Assembly: GCF_000242455.2 (NCBI RefSeq)
Contig: NC_019892.1
Location: 992,001 to 1,056,000, forward strand
Source: Singulisphaera acidiphila DSM 18658
GTDB lineage: Bacteria > Planctomycetota > Planctomycetia > Isosphaerales > Isosphaeraceae
Reading direction: 5' to 3'
Length of the DNA stretch: 64,000 nt
Within the stretch, counting starts at the first letter, position 1. Each line of letters starts with the position of its first letter. Position numbers and translations under genes: made by a program. Of the stretch, positions 58,929 through 64,000 are shown one piece after another. The notes under the pieces were generated by a model. It worked only from the letters and a program-made list of their open reading frames with translations. It made no database searches and was not told where the DNA came from.

Positions 58929-60179
58929 ATGGGCGGGGGCGGATCGTTTGCCTGTCCGGAGTGTGGTAACGAGCTGAAGTTGAAGGGGACCACGGCGGGC
59001 CGCCAGTTGCGTTGCGGCTGGTGTGAAACGTGGGTGGAGGTTCCTTTCCTACCTCGAGCGGTGGTACGTCGCGCGCGGTTTTCCCGAGGACGGCGGCCCA
59101 AGTGGGTGACCTGGGCGTGGGGGGGCGTGGCGGTCGTGACCCTCTTGTTGGTGGTGGCCGGGACCCGAGGGATCCTCCGGGCCCGGAGCCGTCAACGAGT
59201 TGAGGGGAGGCTGACGGCACTCGTCGCCGAGGCGGAGGCCGAGGAGAATGCCGCGCGATTCGACGCGGCGGTCAAAGCGATCCAAGACGCGATCGCCGAG
59301 GCGGCTCGACTCGATTCGCTTCGCCCTGCTCGGTTGGAAGAACTCCAACGCCTCAGGGACAAATTCGTGCGACGGGCGGCGGTGGCTCAGCTCGAGTCGG
59401 CGGCCAAGGCCGCGCCGGCGGCGGCGATCGCTACCTATAAGGCCTTGCTGGCGCGAACTTGGCGTGATGGGTCGCTCGAAGGCCTTGAGGGGACGCTTCG
59501 CGAGCGGCTTGAACGGACCCGGCGGCAGTGGGCCGAGGCCGATCTGGCCGCCGCGAGACAGGCCGTGGGTGCGGGGCAGCCCAATGAGGCCATCGACCTT
59601 TGCGATCGCCTGGTCAAAACGGCCGAGGAACTCGCCCCGGCCGTTCAGAGTCAACTTCAAAATGATGCGCACGCGATCGTGGTTGCGCTGATCGACCAGC
59701 GCGGCGTGATCTTCGACCCGCCGCAGGGGCAATTTACCCTCGGAACGCCCCAATCCTATCAGACCACGCTGCAACCTGTGTTGAGTCCCCTCCTACGGCA
59801 ACATGGCTATGTGACGGACCGGCCTTCGTCGTCTTGGAATTCGCTTTGGAAGACAAGGGCCCCCTACCACGTCGCGGTCGAGGTGGTGGAACGGCAAAAT
59901 GGGTCCTACCTCAACACGGGGAGCCAACTCAGTAGCCTGTCGCTCCGACTGATGCTGAACCGGGAAGGCTCGTCGATCTGGCAAGTGGGCCCGCTCCTGG
60001 CGCAGACGCAGCCCTCGATCCCCAGCCTGTCCGCGTTTACGGCGAGCCGGTTTGCGACCGACGCACGCCGACGCCGCGAATTCGAGCGTGTGCTTTATGA
60101 TGATGCCCAGGCCACGCTCATGGTGAAGGTTCAATCCAGTCTCCGCAACCTCCCCGACGTTCGCGTCTCGAAGCCGTAG
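58929..60179 (+). CDS. Zinc-ribbon, membrane-anchored coiled-coil protein of unknown function
   Basis: A protein of about 416 residues; ATG 58929 or a GTG at 58890. CPEC and CGWC knuckles near residues 9-32 form a zinc ribbon, then a basic linker, one membrane helix around residues 60-80 (VTWAWGGVAVVTLLLVVAG), and a long Ala/Glu/Arg-rich coiled coil to about residue 250 that resembles TPR/coiled-coil repeats. The last 150 residues form a separate domain with ordinary composition. The layout suggests a cytoplasmic ribbon with an extracytoplasmic coiled coil, or the reverse. No family name can be given. Confidence 0.75.
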   Translation: MGGGGSFACPECGNELKLKGTTAGRQLRCGWCETWVEVPFLPRAVVRRARFSRGRRPKWVTWAWGGVAVVTLLLVVAGTRGILRARSRQRVEGRLTALVAEAEAEENAARFDAAVKAIQDAIAEAARLDSLRPARLEELQRLRDKFVRRAAVAQLESAAKAAPAAAIATYKALLARTWRDGSLEGLEGTLRERLERTRRQWAEADLAAARQAVGAGQPNEAIDLCDRLVKTAEELAPAVQSQLQNDAHAIVVALIDQRGVIFDPPQGQFTLGTPQSYQTTLQPVLSPLLRQHGYVTDRPSSSWNSLWKTRAPYHVAVEVVERQNGSYLNTGSQLSSLSLRLMLNREGSSIWQVGPLLAQTQPSIPSLSAFTASRFATDARRRREFERVLYDDAQATLMVKVQSSLRNLPDVRVSKP

Positions 60180-60499
60180 GTCGTAGGGGGATCCGGTAAC
60201 CCGTGGTTTGAGTCCAGCCCTGGGACCACGGGCGGCCCGCCGTCCCAGGAAAAGTGATTTCCGATCGCCTTGAAGTGGCGGAATGAACGGGGTTCGTGGA
60301 CTTTCCCGAAGTTTCGCTGGCCGACTGCTGTTTGCCGTATCTTGTCTTCGGGGGAACGGTTTGCTACGATCGGACCGGTCGTGGACATCTTCCTCCGGGG
60401 CAGGCGGCGTCGCCGCGCGACGCACCAGGAGGGAGTGTTTCTGGGCCTCCTCGACCTACGCTACGTATCGGCCTCGCCTTTCGGAAGGATACGCCTGCC
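60180..60499. other. Leader region upstream of hisS
   Basis: About 320 bases. The hisS frame remains open through much of it but has no family similarity, so translation from 60500 is preferred. No T-box or histidine attenuator peptide was recognised. Confidence 0.4.
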
Positions 60500-61873
60500 A
60501 TGATCGATCCCCGCGTCGCCAGCGGGCTGCGGGATATCCCCCCTTCGGTGATGATTCCGCGCGAGCGGATGCTCGCCAGCTTCCGCAAGACCTTCGCCTC
60601 CTTCGGGTATCTGCCGATCGAGACCCCGCACATCGAGCGGATGGAAGTCTTGACGGGCAAAGGGGCAGGATCGGACGAGGTCCTCCGCCAGATCTTCGAC
60701 GTCACCAATAAAGGGGGCACCCCGGGCGAGCTCGCCTTGCGGTTCGACCTGACGGTGCCGCTGGCCCGGTTTGTGGCCAAGCACGTCAATGAGTTGGGCG
60801 TCCCGTTCAAGCGGTATGCAATCGGCTCGGTTTTCCGTGGCGAGCGGCCTGCCAAGGGGCGATTCCGCGAGTTCATGCAGTGTGACTTCGACACTGTCGG
60901 GACCGAAAGTGCCTTGGCCGATGCCGAGACGGCCCAGGTCATCCACGACGCCCTGGCGTCAGCCGGGGTCGCCGAGTTCACGATCACGCTGAACAACCGC
61001 AAGATCCTCGACGGCATGCTCGACACGCTCGGTTTGGCCGACCGCACCGGTTCGGTGCTCCGAGCCCTCGACAAGCTCGCCAAGATCGGCCGCGAGAAGG
61101 TGGCCGACGAACTGCGGAAGGGCGATGCGGAGTCGACCGAACGTGGCGCCGGTCTTTCGGAAGACCAGGCCAATCGGGTCCTCGACTTTGTCGAGCAAGG
61201 GCGGGGTGGGGCCGAGGTCTTGACCCAGGCTGAAGAAACCTTGGGGGCTCATCCCAGGGCGGCCGACGGGATCAAGAATCTTCGTGAGGTCCTCAGCTTG
61301 CTCGAGGCCGCCGGTGTTCCTTCCCGACGTGTGAGGATCGACCTCGGTCTGGCTCGTGGGCTCGACTATTACACGGGGGTCGTCTTCGAGACGACGGTGA
61401 ATGGTTGGGAACGGTTCGGGAGCATTGCCTCGGGGGGCCGGTACGACAACCTCGCGAGCCTGTTCACCGAGCGCCGACTGCCGGGTGTGGGGGCGTCGAT
61501 CGGGCTCGACCGGCTCCTGGCCTTGATGGAAGAGGCAGGGTGGCTGAAGGGGGCCTTGACCACGGTGCCGATCCTGATCGCGAATTTTCCAGGCGTCGAT
61601 CCTGTGACTCCCGTCGCGCTTGCGGCTCGCTTGCGGGCTGCGGGCCTGGGGGCCGAAGTCTTCCCCGAGCCACTTCAGGTCGGGAAGCAGATGGGTTATG
61701 GCTCGGCCCGAGGTCACAAGCTGGCGGTGATTGTCGGACCCGATGAACGGGCCTCCGAAGTCTTCAACTTGCGGAACCTCGCCACGCGCCAAGAGCAGAA
61801 GGGGATCCCTCAGGCCGACCTCGAGACGGCGATCGCTGAGGCATTGAAGGCCATTGAGGGGACGTCGTCATGA
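60500..61873 (+). CDS. hisS: Histidyl-tRNA synthetase
   Basis: A 457-residue class II synthetase from ATG 60500 with GGAAGGA upstream. Motif 2 is KRYAIGSVFRGERPAKGRFREFMQCDFD, the histidine-specific block is GLARGLDYYTGVVFE, motif 3 is ASGGRYDNLASLF...GASIGLDRL, and the C-terminal domain is the anticodon-binding fold. It attaches histidine to tRNA-His. Its stop overlaps the next gene by 4 bases (ATGA). Confidence 0.95.
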   Translation: MIDPRVASGLRDIPPSVMIPRERMLASFRKTFASFGYLPIETPHIERMEVLTGKGAGSDEVLRQIFDVTNKGGTPGELALRFDLTVPLARFVAKHVNELGVPFKRYAIGSVFRGERPAKGRFREFMQCDFDTVGTESALADAETAQVIHDALASAGVAEFTITLNNRKILDGMLDTLGLADRTGSVLRALDKLAKIGREKVADELRKGDAESTERGAGLSEDQANRVLDFVEQGRGGAEVLTQAEETLGAHPRAADGIKNLREVLSLLEAAGVPSRRVRIDLGLARGLDYYTGVVFETTVNGWERFGSIASGGRYDNLASLFTERRLPGVGASIGLDRLLALMEEAGWLKGALTTVPILIANFPGVDPVTPVALAARLRAAGLGAEVFPEPLQVGKQMGYGSARGHKLAVIVGPDERASEVFNLRNLATRQEQKGIPQADLETAIAEALKAIEGTSS

Positions 61874-63405
61874 GCCGTGAACCCTCTTCGATCGCTCCCG
61901 TCGCGGAGCGTCCCATTGACACGGTCCGGGGCACGCGCGACTGGCTGCCCGGCGAACAGGCCCGGCTCGCCGCACTCGAGAGCTTGCTGCTCGACCGGTT
62001 CGCCCGGGCCGGTTACGAGCCGCTGAAGACCCCTGTGCTGGAATTCACCGAGCTCCATGAGCGAAAAAGCGGCGCCGGGATTGTGGCGAAGCTGTTCGAA
62101 CTCTCGGGCACCGGGCAGCCCGGCGTCTGTCTCCGCCCCGAGCTGACGGCCGGGATCGTGCGTGCCTATACGGCTGCGGCGGAGCCCCCTCCCCTCCCCT
62201 GGCGAGTCAGCCACTCCGGCCCCGTCTTCCGCTACGAGACGCCCCGTCCCGGTCGCCTCCGCGAGTTCCAGCAGGTGGGGGTCGAGAAGCTGGGAGACTC
62301 GGGACCCGTGGCCGATGGCGAGGTCATCTGGCTGGCCGACTGGGCCCTGGCCCAGGCGGGGGTCGAAGGGGCGACGATCCGCCTCGGTCACGTTGGCCTG
62401 ATCCTCGAGATGCTCGAGCGATCGGGGCTGCCGGTCCCGCTGGCGTCGGCCTTGATCGAGATGCTCAGCGAGGCGGCCTCCGACGGCCGCGACGTTCGAG
62501 CCCTGGAGCGGGGCCTGGAGCAGCTCTCAGGCTGGCTGCAGACCGCTGAGGCGGTCGAGATTCCCAACGCGGTCGAACGGGCTGACGACGTCGGTATCGA
62601 CCGTCTGTTCCGCACCCTCGTCCCGGTGGTCACCGGCCGGCGGTCGGGGCACGAGATCGTCCACCGGCTCCGCCGCAAGTGGGACCTCAGCCACGGCCTG
62701 CTCAGCGCCCTGGAGCGGGTTCGGGCGCAGGTCCACGACCTTGCCGAATTGAAGGGGCACCCCGACGTCGTCCTCGCTCGCCTGGCGCGCGACTATGAGT
62801 CGAGTGCCCCCGAGTCGGTCGCGGCCTTGCGGACCTTGGTCCGCACGCTCAGCGACTACGGCGTCGGGCTCGACCGCGTCGAGCTCGACCTCGGCTTCGG
62901 CCGGGGCATTGGCTTCTACTCCCAGATGATCTTCGAGCTCCTCGTGCCCACGCCCGAGGGGAAAGTCGAAGTCTGTGGAGGGGGCCGGTACGACGGCCTG
63001 GCCCGCGTGCTGGGCAGTGATCGTGACGACCGAGGGGTTGGGTTTGCCTTCGGCCTGGAACGGCTGGCGCAAGTCCTCGATGCCCAGGGACGCACCTCCT
63101 CGGCACTCGCGCCGAGCGGGTTCCTGGTCGTCGCCACCACGACCGCGGCACACCAAGCCGGAGTTCAGCTCGCGACCCGGCTCCGTAACGAGCAAGCCCG
63201 CGCTGTCTTGTCGATCGACCGTGGACTTGACGAGGCGATCGCACTGGCGAAGTCGCTCGGCCTGGCATCGGTCGTCGTCGTGACCGGTTCGCTTGATGCG
63301 CCGAATGGGATCACTGTGCACGACCTGGCGAACTCGACCCGGGCTGCGAGTTCCGTTTCCGATCTCGTCCGTTTGGCCCGCGCCGAGGCCGAGGGCCGCC
63401 GCTGA
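61870..63405 (+). CDS. hisZ: HisZ-like ATP phosphoribosyltransferase regulatory subunit, long form
   Basis: A 511-residue HisRS paralogue starting ATG 61870 inside the hisS stop. The class II core is present (RPIDTVRGTRDWLPGEQARLAALESLL; VFRYETPRPGRLREFQQVGVEKLG; LDLGFGRGIGFYSQMIFELL; CGGGRYDGLARVLG), but histidine-activation and tRNA residues differ from HisS. HisZ partners the short HisG, encoded immediately downstream, to make the regulated octamer of the first step of histidine synthesis. The protein is about 100 residues longer than usual because a C-terminal anticodon-binding-like domain remains (residues ~420-500). Confidence 0.85.
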   Translation: MSREPSSIAPVAERPIDTVRGTRDWLPGEQARLAALESLLLDRFARAGYEPLKTPVLEFTELHERKSGAGIVAKLFELSGTGQPGVCLRPELTAGIVRAYTAAAEPPPLPWRVSHSGPVFRYETPRPGRLREFQQVGVEKLGDSGPVADGEVIWLADWALAQAGVEGATIRLGHVGLILEMLERSGLPVPLASALIEMLSEAASDGRDVRALERGLEQLSGWLQTAEAVEIPNAVERADDVGIDRLFRTLVPVVTGRRSGHEIVHRLRRKWDLSHGLLSALERVRAQVHDLAELKGHPDVVLARLARDYESSAPESVAALRTLVRTLSDYGVGLDRVELDLGFGRGIGFYSQMIFELLVPTPEGKVEVCGGGRYDGLARVLGSDRDDRGVGFAFGLERLAQVLDAQGRTSSALAPSGFLVVATTTAAHQAGVQLATRLRNEQARAVLSIDRGLDEAIALAKSLGLASVVVVTGSLDAPNGITVHDLANSTRAASSVSDLVRLARAEAEGRR

Positions 63406-64000
63406 TGACCACGCCGACCATTGACCCGATTCGCCTGGCCGTACCCTCCAAGGGGCACCTGTACGAGGGGGTCGTCGAGATCCTCAAAACGGCCGGCTAC
63501 AAGGTCCGACGCGCCAGTGACCGTCAATATGAGGCGACGATCGCGGGCCACCCGCGGTTCCACGTCGTCTTTATGCGACCGACCGATATCGTGACCCAGG
63601 TCGAAGAGGGCCGCTGCCACCTGGGGGTGACCGGCATGGACCTCTTCGCCGAACGCGCGGCCGAGTCCGCGCGGACCACCGTGGTCGTGCCCGACCTCGG
63701 CTACGGCGGCTGCCGCCTGGTCGTCGCCGTTCCCGAGAGCTGGATCGACGTTTCGCACATCATTGATCTTGTGGATTTGACCGCTGAGTTCAAGGCGAGC
63801 GGCAAGACCTTCCGGGTCTCGACCAAGTACTCAGCCTTGACCCAGGCTTACTTCCGCAAGTGGGGCATCTATTACTACCAGTTGATCGACTCCGACGGAG
63901 CGCTGGAGCTGCACCCGAGCCTCGGGATCGCCGACGTGATCGTCGACCTGACCAGTTCGGGGACGACGCTGAAGGACAATCGCCTCCGTGAGATCGAAGG
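63405..64000 (+). CDS. hisG: ATP phosphoribosyltransferase catalytic subunit, partial (runs off the end)
   Basis: ATG 63405 shares one base with the hisZ stop (TGATG) and the frame is open to the end of the window (198 codons). IRLAVPSKGHLYEGVVEILKTAGY is the family start, VTGMDLFAE and DVIVDLTSSGTTLKDN mark the periplasmic-binding-like catalytic domains with the PRPP loop (LTSSGTTL). The N-terminus suggests the short form that needs HisZ, consistent with the neighbour. It catalyses ATP plus PRPP to phosphoribosyl-ATP. The C-terminus is not visible. Confidence 0.93.
   Translation, partial: MTTPTIDPIRLAVPSKGHLYEGVVEILKTAGYKVRRASDRQYEATIAGHPRFHVVFMRPTDIVTQVEEGRCHLGVTGMDLFAERAAESARTTVVVPDLGYGGCRLVVAVPESWIDVSHIIDLVDLTAEFKASGKTFRVSTKYSALTQAYFRKWGIYYYQLIDSDGALELHPSLGIADVIVDLTSSGTTLKDNRLREIE

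Noticed and set aside
1..64000. CRISPR arrays, rRNA or tRNA genes
   Set aside because: Read both strands for regularly spaced repeats and canonical tRNA/rRNA landmarks; none seen.

Overview
The window looks like a chromosomal piece of a GC-rich planctomycete, most likely of the Isosphaeraceae. The evidence is three canonical DUF1559 pseudopilin-like proteins (one identical prepilin helix and the H-x9-DG signature) plus a fourth diverged copy, a secreted CARDB protein with the planctomycetal LEPR-XLL-type N-terminus, a PEP-CTERM protein, many short lipoproteins and secreted Gly/Tyr-rich proteins, and loosely packed gene order. The genus is inference.

Layout. 1-5340: tail of a four-heme cytochrome c, an Mpo1/DUF962 membrane protein, a Uma2 nuclease, an overlapping MntA/HepT toxin-antitoxin pair, a stand-alone tRNA-binding protein, an orphan N6-adenine methyltransferase and an esterase. 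5396-7000: a large palindrome and a complete IS4 element with 17-bp inverted repeats and an 11-bp target duplication. 7295-15123: lipoprotein/DUF1559, recN, NUDIX, HAD phosphatase, periplasmic-binding-like lipoprotein, and the first of two LarA-like proteins. 15275-19790: cbiG, two Gly/Tyr-rich secreted proteins, and an NRAMP-UspA fusion. 20214-29383: zinc-ribbon membrane protein, GNAT, two M16 peptidase-like proteins (one without zinc ligands), an alpha/beta hydrolase split by an IS with 15-bp ends, and a DUF1559/lipoprotein pair. 29521-35686: BtuF-like protein and the information-processing block rplY-pth-rpsF-ssb-rplI-dnaB. 35816-43128: cyanophycinase and a nitrogen cluster in which an FAD amine oxidase and a type III glutamine synthetase-like gene diverge from glxB-glxC-glxD; the shared promoter region carries a CAATTGT-N5-ACAATTG palindrome and a sigma-54-like site. 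43191-45714: cbiMQO cobalt/nickel ECF transporter. 46016-60179: diverged DUF1559, BNR propeller, CPBP protease, HAD, second LarA-like protein, PEP-CTERM protein, lipoprotein/DUF1559 pair, DedA, CARDB protein, hydrolase lacking its nucleophile, zinc-ribbon coiled-coil protein. 60500-64000: overlapping hisS-hisZ-hisG (hisG runs off the window).

How genes work together. The nitrogen cluster has the gene content expected for gamma-glutamylmethylamide/N-methylglutamate metabolism (GmaS-like ligase, MgsABC-like synthase, methylamine-type FAD oxidase) and is the best candidate for an under-described system. cbiG, cbiMQO and the BtuF-like protein point to cobalamin synthesis or import, though scattered. 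The PEP-CTERM protein and a CPBP protease lie within 3 kb and may both belong to the exosortase system. Three DUF1559 genes each sit beside a small lipoprotein gene, a recurrent pair whose function is not known.
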